Part shown: one piece after another, positions 25,945 through 35,612 of the stretch | Layout of the letters: every line of letters starts with the position of its first letter | Numbering within the stretch: the stretch's first letter is position 1 | Source: Brevibacillus thermoruber 423 | GTDB lineage: Bacteria > Bacillota > Bacilli > Brevibacillales > Brevibacillaceae | DNA length: 64,000 bases | Reading direction: 5' to 3' | Assembly (NCBI RefSeq): GCF_000454065.1 | Contig: NZ_KE695651.1 | Location: 254,258 to 318,257, forward strand | Translations under genes and position numbers: made by a program | The notes under the pieces: generated by a model | The model's database searches: none | The model's input: the letters and a program-made list of their open reading frames with translations, nothing else | What the model was told of the DNA's origin: nothing

Positions 25945-26799
25945 ATGGCAGCGACCATTTTGTACGGGAAGGACATCGCACAGGACATTCGCGCCGAATT
26001 GGCGAACGAAGTGGAAGAACTGAAAAAACAGGGCGTAGTGCCGGGCTTGACGGTGATTTTGGTGGGGGATGACCCTGCCTCCCATTCCTACGTTCGAGGC
26101 AAGGAGCGGGGGTGTCAGGAGGTGGGCATCCGCTCGGAGGTCATTCGGAAAGACGCTTCGATCAGCGAAGCGGAGCTTCTGGACATGATTCATCAGTTGA
26201 ATGGGAATCCGAACGTTCACGGCATTTTGGTGCAGCTTCCGCTGCCGCCGCACATCTCCGAGAAAGCGGTGATCGAAGCCATTGCGCCGGAAAAGGATGT
26301 GGACGGCTTCCATCCGCTCAACGTCGGCAACATGATGATCGGATACGACACGCTGCTTCCCTGCACGCCGCACGGTATCGTGGAATTGATCAAACGGACG
26401 GGAACGCCCCTCGCAGGCAGGCACGCCGTCGTGATCGGCCGCAGCAACATCGTGGGCAAGCCGGTCTCCTTCCTGCTGCAGCAGGAAAACGCCACGGTGA
26501 CGATGTGCCACTCCCGCACCGTGGACCTGGCCGCTCACACCCGGCAGGCGGACATTCTCGTCGTGGCGGCGGGCAAGCCTCATCTGATCGGCAGGGAACA
26601 CGTCAAGCCGGGGGCGGTCGTGATTGACGTCGGCGTCAACCGGATCGAGACCGGCAAGCTGGTCGGGGATGTCAAGTTTGACGAGGTGCGGGAGGTGGCC
26701 GGCTTTCTCACGCCCGTTCCCGGCGGTGTCGGCCCGATGACGATCACCATGCTGCTGAAGAACACCGTCGCCGCTGCCAGAAAACAAACCGCCCGGTAA
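25945..26799 (+). CDS. folD: methylenetetrahydrofolate dehydrogenase/cyclohydrolase
   Basis: 284 residues from ATG 25945, after AAAGGAGG. Bifunctional one-carbon enzyme converting 5,10-methylene-THF to 10-formyl-THF. Motifs: VGDDPASHSYVRGKERGCQEVGI (lysine/tyrosine active-site region, near 40-62), VQLPLPPHI near 98, the NADP-binding GRSNIVGKPVSFLL near 166-179 and TPVPGGVGPMT near 263-273. First gene of a folD-xseA-xseB-ispA operon. Confidence 0.97.
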   Translation: MAATILYGKDIAQDIRAELANEVEELKKQGVVPGLTVILVGDDPASHSYVRGKERGCQEVGIRSEVIRKDASISEAELLDMIHQLNGNPNVHGILVQLPLPPHISEKAVIEAIAPEKDVDGFHPLNVGNMMIGYDTLLPCTPHGIVELIKRTGTPLAGRHAVVIGRSNIVGKPVSFLLQQENATVTMCHSRTVDLAAHTRQADILVVAAGKPHLIGREHVKPGAVVIDVGVNRIETGKLVGDVKFDEVREVAGFLTPVPGGVGPMTITMLLKNTVAAARKQTAR

Positions 26800-26811
26800 G
26801 GGAGGGAGCGC

Positions 26812-28191
26812 ATGGACACGCGACACGTATTCACGGTCAGCGACTTGAACCGCTGCATCAAGCAGGTGCTGGAGCGGGAACAGCGCCTGCAGGACGTCTG
26901 GGTGCGGGGGGAAGTGTCCAATTTTACCCACCACACCAGCGGCCACATGTATTTGACGCTGAAAGACAGCCAGTCCCGCATCAAAGTGGTCATGTTCGCC
27001 AGCTACAACCGCTTTTTGCGCTTTTTGCCCAAGGATGGAACCAAGGTGATTGTCCGCGGTTCCATCTCTGCCTATGAGCGGGACGGCACCTATCAACTGT
27101 ACGCCCGGGAGATGCAGCCGGACGGGCTGGGCTCCCTCTATTTGGCGTTTGAACAGTTGAAGGCGAAGCTGGCCGCCGAAGGCCTGTTTGCCCCGGAACG
27201 AAAGCGGCCGCTGCCGCCCTTTCCCAAGCGCGTCGGCGTGGTCACGTCGCCGACGGGCGCGGCCATTCGCGACATCTGCACCACGATTAGACGGCGCTAC
27301 CCGCAGGCGGAGATCGTCCTGTCTCCGGCGATCGTCCAGGGGGCGGAGGCTCCGGCGTCGATCGTGGCGGCGATCCACATCATCAACCAGCAGCCCGACA
27401 TCGACGTGCTGATCGTAGGCAGGGGCGGCGGCTCGATCGAAGAGCTGTGGGCCTTCAACGACGAGCAGGTGGCGCGGGCCATCGCCGCATCCCGGATTCC
27501 GGTCATCTCCGCGGTGGGGCACGAGACCGACGTGACCATTGCCGATTTTGTCGCGGACGTGCGGGCGGCAACCCCGACCGCGGCCGCCGAGCTGGCCGTG
27601 CCGCATTACCTGGAGTGGGTGGAACGGGTCAAGCAGCTCGACGCCCGCATGCACAGGGCGCTGCGCGGGCGGCTGGCCTCCGAGCGAAAACGGCTGGAAA
27701 CCCTCACGCAATCGTACGCCATGCGCCGGCCCAAGCGGCGGGTGGAAGAAGCGCAGCAGCGCCTGGACGACGTGCAGATTCGCATGCGGCAGGCGATGAA
27801 GCAACTGTTGACCCGCCGCAAGGAGCGGTTTGAACTGGTGGCTGCCCAGTTGAAACGGTACCGGCCAACGGAAGCCGTTGCGGAGCGCAGGCGGGCTGTC
27901 GCCGCGCATCGGGCTCGCCTGGACGAGCTGGTCCGGCAGCGGGTGACGGAGGTGCGGATGGCGTTTGCCGCCCGGATCGGCCAACTGGATGCGCTCAGCC
28001 CGTTGAAAGTGATGCAGCGCGGCTTTTCCCTGGTATACGCCGACGGGCGGTTGATCAAGTCAGTTGACCAGTTTGCCCCCGGAGACGCGCTCGTGGTACG
28101 ATTAAGTGATGGCAGTGCTCAGGCACGCGTGGAACAGATTTACCGGGAGGAGAAGCGTAATGGCGCGGAAGAAGACGGATCAAGAGACTGA
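26812..28191 (+). CDS. xseA: exodeoxyribonuclease VII large subunit
   Basis: 459 residues from ATG 26812 behind GGGAGGGAG. The N-terminal OB domain (VWVRGEVSNFTHHTSGHMYLTLKD near 32-55) is followed by the nuclease core with VGVVTSPTGAAIRDI, DVLIVGRGGGSIEELWAFN and SAVGHETDVTIADFVAD, then a long coiled coil. Degrades single-stranded DNA with XseB. Its last 32 bases overlap xseB. Confidence 0.97.
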   Translation: MDTRHVFTVSDLNRCIKQVLEREQRLQDVWVRGEVSNFTHHTSGHMYLTLKDSQSRIKVVMFASYNRFLRFLPKDGTKVIVRGSISAYERDGTYQLYAREMQPDGLGSLYLAFEQLKAKLAAEGLFAPERKRPLPPFPKRVGVVTSPTGAAIRDICTTIRRRYPQAEIVLSPAIVQGAEAPASIVAAIHIINQQPDIDVLIVGRGGGSIEELWAFNDEQVARAIAASRIPVISAVGHETDVTIADFVADVRAATPTAAAELAVPHYLEWVERVKQLDARMHRALRGRLASERKRLETLTQSYAMRRPKRRVEEAQQRLDDVQIRMRQAMKQLLTRRKERFELVAAQLKRYRPTEAVAERRRAVAAHRARLDELVRQRVTEVRMAFAARIGQLDALSPLKVMQRGFSLVYADGRLIKSVDQFAPGDALVVRLSDGSAQARVEQIYREEKRNGAEEDGSRD

Positions 28192-28417
28192 CATGCAGTT
28201 TGAAGAGGCGATGAAGCGGCTGGAGGAAGTCGTCCGTCGTCTGGAAGAGGGGGACATCGCGCTGGAGGAGGCGATCGGCCTCTATCAGGAGGGCGTGACG
28301 CTTTCCCGCATCTGCAGTCAGAAGCTGGATGCGATCGAAGCGAAAATCACCCAGTTGGTGGAGGAAGACGGTCAATGGAAGCAGAAGCCGTTCCACGTGG
28401 AGGGCGAAGCGCAATGA
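28160..28417 (+). CDS. xseB: exodeoxyribonuclease VII small subunit
   Basis: 85 residues from ATG 28160, behind GGGAGGAG within the xseA end. The core FEEAMKRLEEVVRRLEEGDIALEEAI (residues about 11-36) and LYQEGVTLSRIC are the family signature of a two-helix subunit. The stop codon overlaps the ispA start (ATGA at 28414). Confidence 0.96.
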   Translation: MARKKTDQETDMQFEEAMKRLEEVVRRLEEGDIALEEAIGLYQEGVTLSRICSQKLDAIEAKITQLVEEDGQWKQKPFHVEGEAQ

Positions 28418-29310
28418 CCGACTCTTTCGCCTCCTACCTGACAGAAAAGACGGCGTTGATCGAAGAACACCTGCTTCCCGGTCTGGAACGGGACGGCGTG
28501 CCTCATACGCTGTACGAATCGATGAAATATTCCTTGATGGCGGGCGGCAAACGGCTGCGTCCGATGCTGGTGCTGGCGGTGCTGGAAGCGCTGGACAAGC
28601 CGCTGAAGCGGGGGATTCCCTACGCCGTCGCGCTGGAAATGATCCATACCTACTCGCTGATTCACGACGACCTGCCGGCGATGGACGACGACGACCTGCG
28701 CCGCGGCAAACCGACCAATCACAAGGTGTTCGGGGAAGCGACCGCGATTCTGGCCGGGGATGCGCTGCTGACGCGGGCGTTTGGCTACATCGCCGAGGCC
28801 TACATGGAAGATCCCGAGGTCAAGCCGGAGACGACGGTCCGGCTGATCGCCGAACTGGGCAAGCGGGCCGGTTCCGCCGGGATGGTCGGCGGGCAGATGG
28901 CTGACATCGAAGGGGAAGGCAAACGCCTCAACCTGGAGGAATTGGAGTACATCCACCGGCACAAGACCGGGGACCTGCTGATCGCCGCGCTGCGCGGCGG
29001 CGGGTGGCTGGCCGAGGCCACGCCGGCCCAGATGGACGCGCTGACCCGCTACGGGCTCTGTATCGGACTGGCGTTTCAAATCCAGGATGACATCCTCAAC
29101 GTGGAGGGGGATGAAGCCCAACTGGGCAAGGCGGTGGGCAGCGACGCCGACCGGCAGAAGGCCACCTATCCCGCGCTGCTCGGCCTGGAGGCGTCCAAAG
29201 AGCGGCTCGTCCGGCTGATCGAGGAGGCAAAAGCCGCGCTTGCCGACGCGGGGTTGGAACACTCGGCCTTGACTCCTCTGGCCGATTATGTGATGAACCG
29301 GACGAAGTAG
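28414..29310 (+). CDS. ispA: farnesyl diphosphate synthase
   Basis: 298 residues from ATG 28414, overlapping xseB by four bases. The first Asp-rich motif is DDLPAMDDDDLRRGKPTNHK near 85-104 and the second QIQDDILNVEGD near 222-233. GGKRLRPML near 45-53 binds isopentenyl diphosphate. Makes C15 diphosphate for undecaprenyl and menaquinone chains. Residues before the first motif (YSLIH) lack bulky aromatics directly upstream except Tyr, consistent with C15 product. dxs, the pathway entry enzyme, is the next gene. Confidence 0.95.
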   Translation: MTDSFASYLTEKTALIEEHLLPGLERDGVPHTLYESMKYSLMAGGKRLRPMLVLAVLEALDKPLKRGIPYAVALEMIHTYSLIHDDLPAMDDDDLRRGKPTNHKVFGEATAILAGDALLTRAFGYIAEAYMEDPEVKPETTVRLIAELGKRAGSAGMVGGQMADIEGEGKRLNLEELEYIHRHKTGDLLIAALRGGGWLAEATPAQMDALTRYGLCIGLAFQIQDDILNVEGDEAQLGKAVGSDADRQKATYPALLGLEASKERLVRLIEEAKAALADAGLEHSALTPLADYVMNRTK

Positions 29311-29362
29311 ACGGGTCGGGCATCCACGCCCTGGTCCTTTTGAACCACCTCCAATCGACAAA

Positions 29363-29396
29363 AGCTGGCTTTCCGCAGGGGGAAGCCGGTTTTTTT
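29363..29396 (+). terminator. rho-independent terminator after ispA
   Basis: AGCTGGCTTTCC and GGGAAGCCGGT pair with minor mismatches, followed by seven T residues. The rest of 29311-29592 holds a TATAAT at 29497-29502 and the dxs leader. Confidence 0.8.
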
Positions 29397-29592
29397 GTTC
29401 ATCTTCCCCGGAGATGGCAGTCCGTGTGTTGGTGCCAAAAGGTGGGCGGAATGGTGCCTCTGGCAGATGAAAGTGGTGTTTTCGCCGAGAAACCGTTATA
29501 ATGAATCAAGCTGAACGAAGCGGATGTTTGCGTGTTGATTTGGATTGCAGCATGCCAATTGACGGAGAACGACTGGAAAGTGAGGAATCAAA

Positions 29593-31479
29593 ATGCTGCT
29601 GACGACCGTCAACAATCCTCAGGATTTGAAAACGTGTTCGCTGCCCCAGCTTTATACGCTGGCCGGCGAAATTCGCCAGTTTCTCGTGGAAACCTTGTCC
29701 AAAACGGGCGGCCACCTCGCTCCCAATCTGGGCGTGGTGGAGCTGACGCTCGCACTGCACTACGTGTTCAACAGTCCGGAAGACAAATTGATCTGGGACG
29801 TAGGCCATCAAGCCTATGTACATAAAATCCTCACCGGCCGCCGCGAACTGTTTCCGACGCTGCGCCAGTACAAGGGATTGTGCGGCTTTCCCAAGATGAG
29901 CGAAAGCCCGCATGACGTCTGGGAGACGGGACACAGCAGTACGTCCCTGTCCGCCGCCATGGGCATGGCCACGGCGCGTGATCTGAAAAAGGAAAAGCAC
30001 CATGTCGTGGCGATCATCGGGGACGGCGCCCTGACCGGGGGGATGGCGTTTGAAGCGCTGAACCACATCGGTCACGAGCGGAAAAACGTGATCGTGGTCT
30101 TGAACGACAACGAGATGTCGATCGCCCCCAACGTCGGCGCGCTGCACAACTACCTGGGCAAGCTGCGTTCCGCCGAAAACTACCGGAACGCCAAAAAAGA
30201 GCTGGAGCACCTGCTGAAATCGATTCCCGCCGTGGGTGGCAGGCTGGCCCATCTGGCGGAGCGCTTCAAGGACAGCTTGAAGTATTTGCTGGTCTCCGGC
30301 GTTCTATTCGAAGAGCTGGGCTTCACCTACATCGGCCCCATCGACGGCCACAACCTGGAACTGCTGCTCGACTCGCTGAAGACAGCCAAGCAGACCAAAG
30401 GGCCGGTACTGATTCACGCCATCACCAAAAAAGGAAAGGGCTACGCCCCCGCCGAGGCCGACTCCGTCAAGTGGCACGGCATCGGAACGTACAAGATCGA
30501 GTCGGGCGACACGCCGAAGTCGGCTCCGACGTACACGTCCGTTTTTGCCGACACGATGATCCGCCTCGCCGAAGCGGATGAACGGATTGTCGCCGTGACG
30601 CCGGCCATGCCGGCTGGTTCCGGGCTGCTCAAGTTTGGCGAGAGGTTCCCGGACCGCCTGTTTGACGTGGGCATCGCCGAACAGCACGCCTGCACCTTTG
30701 CCGCCGGCTTGGCGACGCAGGGGCTGAAGCCGGTGTTTGCGGTCTACTCCACCTTTTTGCAGCGGGCGTATGACCAGTTGATTCACGACGTGGCGCGCCA
30801 GAAGCTGAACGTCATCTTCGCCGTCGACCGGGCCGGCCTGGTCGGGGCGGACGGGGAGACGCACCAGGGCATGTACGACATCGCGTTCATGCGGACGATC
30901 CCCAACATGGTGGTCATGGCGCCGAAGGACGAGAACGAGCTGCGCCACATGATGAACACGGCGGTGGCCTACGAAGACGGCCCCATCTCGTTCCGCTACC
31001 CCCGTCTTGCCATTCGCGGCGTAAAAATGGACGAGGAGCTGCAGGTGCTGCCGATCGGGAAAGCGGAAGTGGTCCGCGAAGGGAAGAACGTCGCCATCCT
31101 GTCGTTCGGCCACGTCTTCGAACTGGCGGAGGCAGCGGTGGAGCAGCTCAACCGCGAAGGCATCCAGCCGATGCTGGTCAACGCCCGCTTCTGCAAGCCG
31201 CTCGATGAGGAACTGCTGTTCCGTCTGGCCCGGGAAGGCTACGACATCGTCACCGTGGAAGAAGGGGCGGCGATGGGCGGTTTTGGCAGCGCCGTTCTGG
31301 AATGTCTGGCAAAGGCCGGGTTCCATGGTGTGCGCGTGGACGTGGTGGCGGTGCCCGACTACTTTGTGGAACACGGCAGCGTGAAGGAACAGCGTGAGGA
31401 AGTGGGGCTGACGGCAGACGCCATCGCCGCCCGCGTGCGCGCCCTGCTGCCGATGACGAGGGGCGTCGTGGAAGCATGA
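29593..31479 (+). CDS. dxs: 1-deoxy-D-xylulose-5-phosphate synthase
   Basis: 628 residues from ATG 29593 with TGAGGA upstream. Thiamine-diphosphate enzyme joining pyruvate and glyceraldehyde 3-phosphate, the first step of the MEP isoprenoid pathway. Visible: [16 protein letters not shown] near 74, [14 protein letters not shown] near 116, the ThDP motif [15 protein letters not shown] with [13 protein letters not shown], and the second-domain [17 protein letters not shown]. It overlaps tlyA by four bases (ATGA). Confidence 0.98.
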   Translation: MLLTTVNNPQDLKTCSLPQLYTLAGEIRQFLVETLSKTGGHLAPNLGVVELTLALHYVFNSPEDKLIWDVGHQAYVHKILTGRRELFPTLRQYKGLCGFPKMSESPHDVWETGHSSTSLSAAMGMATARDLKKEKHHVVAIIGDGALTGGMAFEALNHIGHERKNVIVVLNDNEMSIAPNVGALHNYLGKLRSAENYRNAKKELEHLLKSIPAVGGRLAHLAERFKDSLKYLLVSGVLFEELGFTYIGPIDGHNLELLLDSLKTAKQTKGPVLIHAITKKGKGYAPAEADSVKWHGIGTYKIESGDTPKSAPTYTSVFADTMIRLAEADERIVAVTPAMPAGSGLLKFGERFPDRLFDVGIAEQHACTFAAGLATQGLKPVFAVYSTFLQRAYDQLIHDVARQKLNVIFAVDRAGLVGADGETHQGMYDIAFMRTIPNMVVMAPKDENELRHMMNTAVAYEDGPISFRYPRLAIRGVKMDEELQVLPIGKAEVVREGKNVAILSFGHVFELAEAAVEQLNREGIQPMLVNARFCKPLDEELLFRLAREGYDIVTVEEGAAMGGFGSAVLECLAKAGFHGVRVDVVAVPDYFVEHGSVKEQREEVGLTADAIAARVRALLPMTRGVVEA

Positions 31480-32288
31480 AAAAAGAACGGGTAGACGTGC
31501 TCCTCGTTGAGCGGGGATTGTTTGAAACCAGGGAAAAGGCCAAGGCTGCCGTGATGGCCGGACTGGTGCTGGTGGGCGGCGAGCGCTGCGACAAGCCGGG
31601 GACCAAGATTCCCGAAGACACGCCCATCGCCGTCAAGGGAGAGGTGCATCCCTACGTCAGCCGCGGCGGGCTGAAGCTGGAAAAAGCGCTGCGGGTGTTC
31701 GGGATTGATCTGAACGGCCGGGTGATGATGGACATCGGCGCGTCGACCGGCGGCTTTACCGACTGTGCGCTGCAGCACGGCGCGCGCCGCGTGTACGCGA
31801 TTGACGTCGGATACGGACAGCTCGCCTGGAGCCTCCGCCAGGACGAGCGGGTCGTGGTGATGGAGCGAACCAATTTCCGCCACATGGATCCGGACGCGTT
31901 CGAACACGAGCGGCCGGACGCCGCCTCGATCGACGTTTCCTTCATCTCGCTGAAACTGATCCTCCCCGTCCTGTACCGCTTCCTGGAGCCGGACGGGGAT
32001 GTGGTTGCCCTCGTCAAGCCGCAGTTTGAAGCGGGCAAGGAGAACGTCGGCAAAAACGGCATCGTCCGCGACCCGGACATCCATGAAGCGGTGCTGGTCG
32101 ACATCGGCCAGTTTGCCGTCAGCATCGGGTTCTCGCTGCACGGGCTGGATTATTCTCCCATCACCGGAGGCGAGGGGAACATCGAATTTCTCCTGCACGC
32201 GCGAAAAAGCGAGGGCGGCCTGACTCCGGATGCCTGGCTTCGGCGCGCGGCGGAAGTGGTGTTCGCGGCCCATCGCGAATTGAAGTAA
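31476..32288 (+). CDS. tlyA: TlyA family rRNA 2'-O-methyltransferase
   Basis: 270 residues from ATG 31476. An S4 RNA-binding domain at 1-63 ([22 protein letters not shown]) is followed by an FtsJ/RrmJ-type methyltransferase with [11 protein letters not shown], the SAM loop [12 protein letters not shown] near 88-99 and LVKPQFEAG near 180. The family methylates 16S and/or 23S rRNA cytidines; TlyA of mycobacteria governs capreomycin sensitivity. The conserved dxs-tlyA-nadK-argR-recN order is as in B. subtilis (yqxC). Confidence 0.94.
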   Translation: MKKERVDVLLVERGLFETREKAKAAVMAGLVLVGGERCDKPGTKIPEDTPIAVKGEVHPYVSRGGLKLEKALRVFGIDLNGRVMMDIGASTGGFTDCALQHGARRVYAIDVGYGQLAWSLRQDERVVVMERTNFRHMDPDAFEHERPDAASIDVSFISLKLILPVLYRFLEPDGDVVALVKPQFEAGKENVGKNGIVRDPDIHEAVLVDIGQFAVSIGFSLHGLDYSPITGGEGNIEFLLHARKSEGGLTPDAWLRRAAEVVFAAHRELK

Positions 32289-32298
32289 GGTGTGGGAC

Positions 32299-32335
32299 AA
32301 AAAGCCTCGATCGCGGTTGAATCGAGGCTTTTTTT
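32299..32335 (+). terminator. rho-independent terminator after tlyA
   Basis: AAAGCCTCGAT / ATCGAGGCTTT arms around CGCGGTTGA, with seven T residues. Confidence 0.94.
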
Positions 32336-32399
32336 ATATGCATGAAAAGTTGTATACTTGTATAAGGATTTCCAACCAACGACGTTTGGGGTGGGCCAT

Positions 32400-33257
32400 A
32401 TGAAAACGATTGGTATCGTAGCAAACAAAGGGAAGCCGGAAGCCCGCATCGTGGCCAGGGAGCTGATGTACCTGCTGGAAGCCAGAGGGGCCCGCGTCCT
32501 GCTTGATGAACATATTGCCTCCGATGTGGGCCGTCCCGAGCTGGCGGCCGCGCTGGAAAAGATCGGCCGGGAAGCGAAGCTGCTGTGCGTCTTGGGCGGC
32601 GACGGTACGCTGCTCGGGATTGCCCGCCAGTTGGCCGGCCGTTCCCTGCCGATTCTCGGCATCAATTTGGGGACGCTCGGCTTTTTGTCGGAAGCCGACC
32701 CGGACGATTTGCCGGAAGCCGTGGACAACCTGCTCTCCGGCAAGTACGACATCGAGGAGCGGACCATGCTGGAGGCGACGCTGGTGCGAAACGGGGCGGC
32801 GCTGGCCAGCTACACCGCGATGAACGACATCGGCATCGCCAAAGGCTCGTTCTGCCGGATTATCCAATGCGCCGTCTACGTGGATGACGACTACGTGGCG
32901 ACGTTCAGCGGCGACGGCGTGATCGTCTCCAGCCCGACAGGCTCGACCGCCTACTCCCTGTCGGCGGGAGGGCCGATTGTCGCGCCCAATGTGGACATGC
33001 TGCTCCTGACACCGGTGGCCCCGCACTCGCTGACCGCCCGTCCGATGGTGCTGTCGGCCAATCAGGTCATCCGGATCGAGGTGGATGCGATCCACCAGGA
33101 GATGGGGCTGTCCATCGACGGACAGTTCGGCTACCGGCTGGAAGGCGGCGACCAGATTTTCGTCAAGAAGTCCCCGCATGTCACGCCGCTGATCAAGTGG
33201 AAAACAGGCGGCTTTTTTGAAGCGATTCGCACGAAACTACAAGGTGAGTGGGAGTAA
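32400..33257 (+). CDS. nadK: NAD kinase
   Basis: 285 residues from ATG 32400 behind GGGGTGGG. Makes NADP from NAD and ATP. The [11 protein letters not shown] motif is near 62-72, and [11 protein letters not shown] plus [24 protein letters not shown] follow in the C-terminal beta domain. The stop TAA touches the argR leader region, and argR begins a few bases on, so the genes are likely cotranscribed with argR and recN. Confidence 0.97.
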   Translation: MKTIGIVANKGKPEARIVARELMYLLEARGARVLLDEHIASDVGRPELAAALEKIGREAKLLCVLGGDGTLLGIARQLAGRSLPILGINLGTLGFLSEADPDDLPEAVDNLLSGKYDIEERTMLEATLVRNGAALASYTAMNDIGIAKGSFCRIIQCAVYVDDDYVATFSGDGVIVSSPTGSTAYSLSAGGPIVAPNVDMLLLTPVAPHSLTARPMVLSANQVIRIEVDAIHQEMGLSIDGQFGYRLEGGDQIFVKKSPHVTPLIKWKTGGFFEAIRTKLQGEWE

Positions 33258-33262
33258 TGGCA

Positions 33263-33712
33263 ATGAACAAAGGACAACGACACATTCGCATTCGGGAAAT
33301 CATCAGCAATTACGAGGTGGAGACCCAGGACGAACTGGTGGACCGTCTGCGGGAAGCCGGGTTTAACGTGACCCAGGCGACCGTTTCGCGGGACATCAAA
33401 GAGTTGCATCTGGTGAAGGTGCCGCTCCCGGACGGACGGTACAAATATTCGATGCCCGTCGAGCAGAAGTTCAACCCGATCCAAAAGCTGAAGCGGATGC
33501 TGGTGGACTCCTACGTGAGCATCGACTACGCCGACCACTTCATTGTGCTGAAAACATTGTCAGGCCACGCCAATGCCGTAGCCGAGCTGATCGACAACCT
33601 GTCCTGGGAGGAAATCATGGGCACCATCAGCGGCGACAACACCATTCTCATCATCTGCCGCTCGAAGGAGAACTCCCGGGAAGTCACCCAGCGCTTCCTG
33701 GACATGCTGTAA
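33263..33712 (+). CDS. argR: arginine repressor ArgR/AhrC
   Basis: 149 residues from ATG 33263, the same length as B. subtilis AhrC and starting [14 protein letters not shown]. The winged helix contains [30 protein letters not shown] in segments, with the SR dipeptide that reads DNA. The C-terminal hexamerisation domain carries [14 protein letters not shown], including the arginine-contacting Asp. It controls arginine biosynthesis and catabolism genes. An ATG at 33257 is an alternative start. Confidence 0.97.
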   Translation: MNKGQRHIRIREIISNYEVETQDELVDRLREAGFNVTQATVSRDIKELHLVKVPLPDGRYKYSMPVEQKFNPIQKLKRMLVDSYVSIDYADHFIVLKTLSGHANAVAELIDNLSWEEIMGTISGDNTILIICRSKENSREVTQRFLDML

Positions 33713-33727
33713 AGGTGGTTGCACACG

Positions 33728-35458
33728 ATGCTGTTGGAACTGTCCATTCGCAATTTTGCCATCATCAAATCGGTCACGATTTCCTTTCAACGGGGACTGA
33801 ACATCCTCACGGGGGAGACCGGAGCCGGGAAGTCGATCATCATCGACGCGCTCGGCCTGCTCCTGGGCGGACGAGCTTCCGCCGACTTTGTCCGATACGG
33901 GGAGACGCGGGCCGAAGTGGAAGGGCTGTTTGAACTGCCCGCCGGCCACCCGGCGCTGGCGCTGTGCGAGAGCTTCGGCGTCGCCGTGGAGCAGGACGGC
34001 ACGCTGGTCGTGCGCCGCGACATCTCCAGCCAGGGCAAGAGCATCATCCGTATCAACGGCCAGTTGGTCACCCTGGCGATGCTGCGGGAGCTGGGGCCGT
34101 GGCTGGTAACCGTGCACGGCCAGCACGACACCCACATGCTGATGCAGGCGGATAAGCACATCAACTGGCTGGACGCGTACGGCGAGGCGGAGCTGGGCGC
34201 GGCCAAGCGGGAGTACGGCCAGCTCTATGCCGCCTACAGCAAGACCAGACAGGACCTGGAGCGGATGGCCCGCAACGAGCGTGAGCTGGTGCAGCGGATC
34301 GATTTGCTTCAATACCAGTTGAACGAGATCGAAGCGGCCGCCCTGACGCCGGGTGAAGACGAGAAACTGCTCCAGCAGCGGAAAAAATGGATGAACATCG
34401 AAAAGGTGTACGCCGGCATTCAGGATGCCTATCGCGCCCTGTACGGGGATCAGCGCGGATTGGACTGGCTCGGCCACGCGATGAGCGAGCTGGAGCGGAT
34501 CGCGCCGTACGAGGAGCAGCTCGCGCCGATTGTGGAAGCGGTCCAGAGCGCATACTACCAGATGGAAGACGTGGCGCAGCAGCTTCGTCAGCTCAGCGAC
34601 CAGCTTGACTTCGAACCGGAGCAGTTGGCGGAAGTGGAGCGGCGGCTTGACCAGATCCAGAACCTGAAGCGCAAGTACGGCAAAAACGTGGACGACATTC
34701 TGGAGTACGCCGCCGCAATCCAGGACGAGCTGGACGAGATGCAGCACTACGAGGATCGCCTGCAGCAGTTGGAGCACCGGCTGACCGAGCTGGCGGCCGA
34801 TCTGGCCGTGGAAGCGCTGGAACTGTCCGTGATCCGCCGCGAATGCGCCGAGCGGCTGGCTCGGGAGATCGAGCAGCAGTTGAAAGATCTGCACATGGAA
34901 CGGGCCCGTTTCGCCATCGACGTCCGCCGGGTGCCGGATGAGGACGGGATTGAGCTGGAAGGGGCCAAATGGCGCGTCGATGCAAACGGAATCGATCAGG
35001 TGGAGTTTCTCATCTCCCCCAACCCGGGCGAGCCGCTCCGGCCGCTGGCCAAGATCGCGTCCGGCGGCGAACTGTCCCGGGTCATGCTGGCGATCAAGAC
35101 GATCCTGGCCGGTACGGATCAGGTCCAGACGCTGATCTTCGACGAAGTGGACACCGGCGTGAGCGGCAGGGCCGCCCAGGCGATCGCGGAGAAACTGGCC
35201 CGCGTGGCACAGAAGCGGCAGGTCCTCTGCATCACCCATCTGCCGCAGGTGGCATCGCTGGCCGACGCGCATTTTCTGATCCGCAAGGAAATGAGCGAGC
35301 ACGAGACGATGACGGTCGTCCAGCGCCTCTCCGACGAAGAGCGCGTCAAGGAGCTGGCCCGGATGCTGGGCGGCGCCGAAGTCACGGCCAAAACCGAAGA
35401 ACACGCCCGCGAGATGATTCTGCTCGGGCAACAACGAAAAGCTGTCAACGGAGATTGA
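33728..35458 (+). CDS. recN: DNA repair protein RecN
   Basis: 576 residues from ATG 33728 behind AAAGGTGG. SMC-like ATPase: Walker A GETGAGKSIIIDALGLLLGG near 29-48, a long coiled coil (about 150-370), ABC signature KIASGGELSRVMLAIK, and Walker B TLIFDEVDTGVSG. It helps tether DNA ends in double-strand break repair. A terminator overlaps its last codons (35437-35469). Confidence 0.97.
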   Translation: MLLELSIRNFAIIKSVTISFQRGLNILTGETGAGKSIIIDALGLLLGGRASADFVRYGETRAEVEGLFELPAGHPALALCESFGVAVEQDGTLVVRRDISSQGKSIIRINGQLVTLAMLRELGPWLVTVHGQHDTHMLMQADKHINWLDAYGEAELGAAKREYGQLYAAYSKTRQDLERMARNERELVQRIDLLQYQLNEIEAAALTPGEDEKLLQQRKKWMNIEKVYAGIQDAYRALYGDQRGLDWLGHAMSELERIAPYEEQLAPIVEAVQSAYYQMEDVAQQLRQLSDQLDFEPEQLAEVERRLDQIQNLKRKYGKNVDDILEYAAAIQDELDEMQHYEDRLQQLEHRLTELAADLAVEALELSVIRRECAERLAREIEQQLKDLHMERARFAIDVRRVPDEDGIELEGAKWRVDANGIDQVEFLISPNPGEPLRPLAKIASGGELSRVMLAIKTILAGTDQVQTLIFDEVDTGVSGRAAQAIAEKLARVAQKRQVLCITHLPQVASLADAHFLIRKEMSEHETMTVVQRLSDEERVKELARMLGGAEVTAKTEEHAREMILLGQQRKAVNGD

Positions 35459-35469
35459 CAGCTTTTTTT
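35437..35469 (+). terminator. rho-independent terminator after recN
   Basis: AAAAGCTGTCAA / TTGACAGCTTTT arms around CGGAGA, then TTT. Confidence 0.92.
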
Positions 35470-35612
35470 GTACTGGTGCGGATGGCGTCAGGAAAGCATG
35501 CGCGTGGGTGATTTTCCTGACATAATCCGCAAGGGCCCAGGCAACATTATAACTACACAAGGTGGAGGTGTATCAGGTAGGTGTAGGTAGGGAACGGTAG
35601 GAGTGATTGCTG

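Noticed and set aside
35496-35527. sigma-G promoter GCATG ... CATAATC upstream of spoIVB
   Set aside because: The 20-base spacer is too long for the consensus; CATTATA nearby lacks a matching -35.
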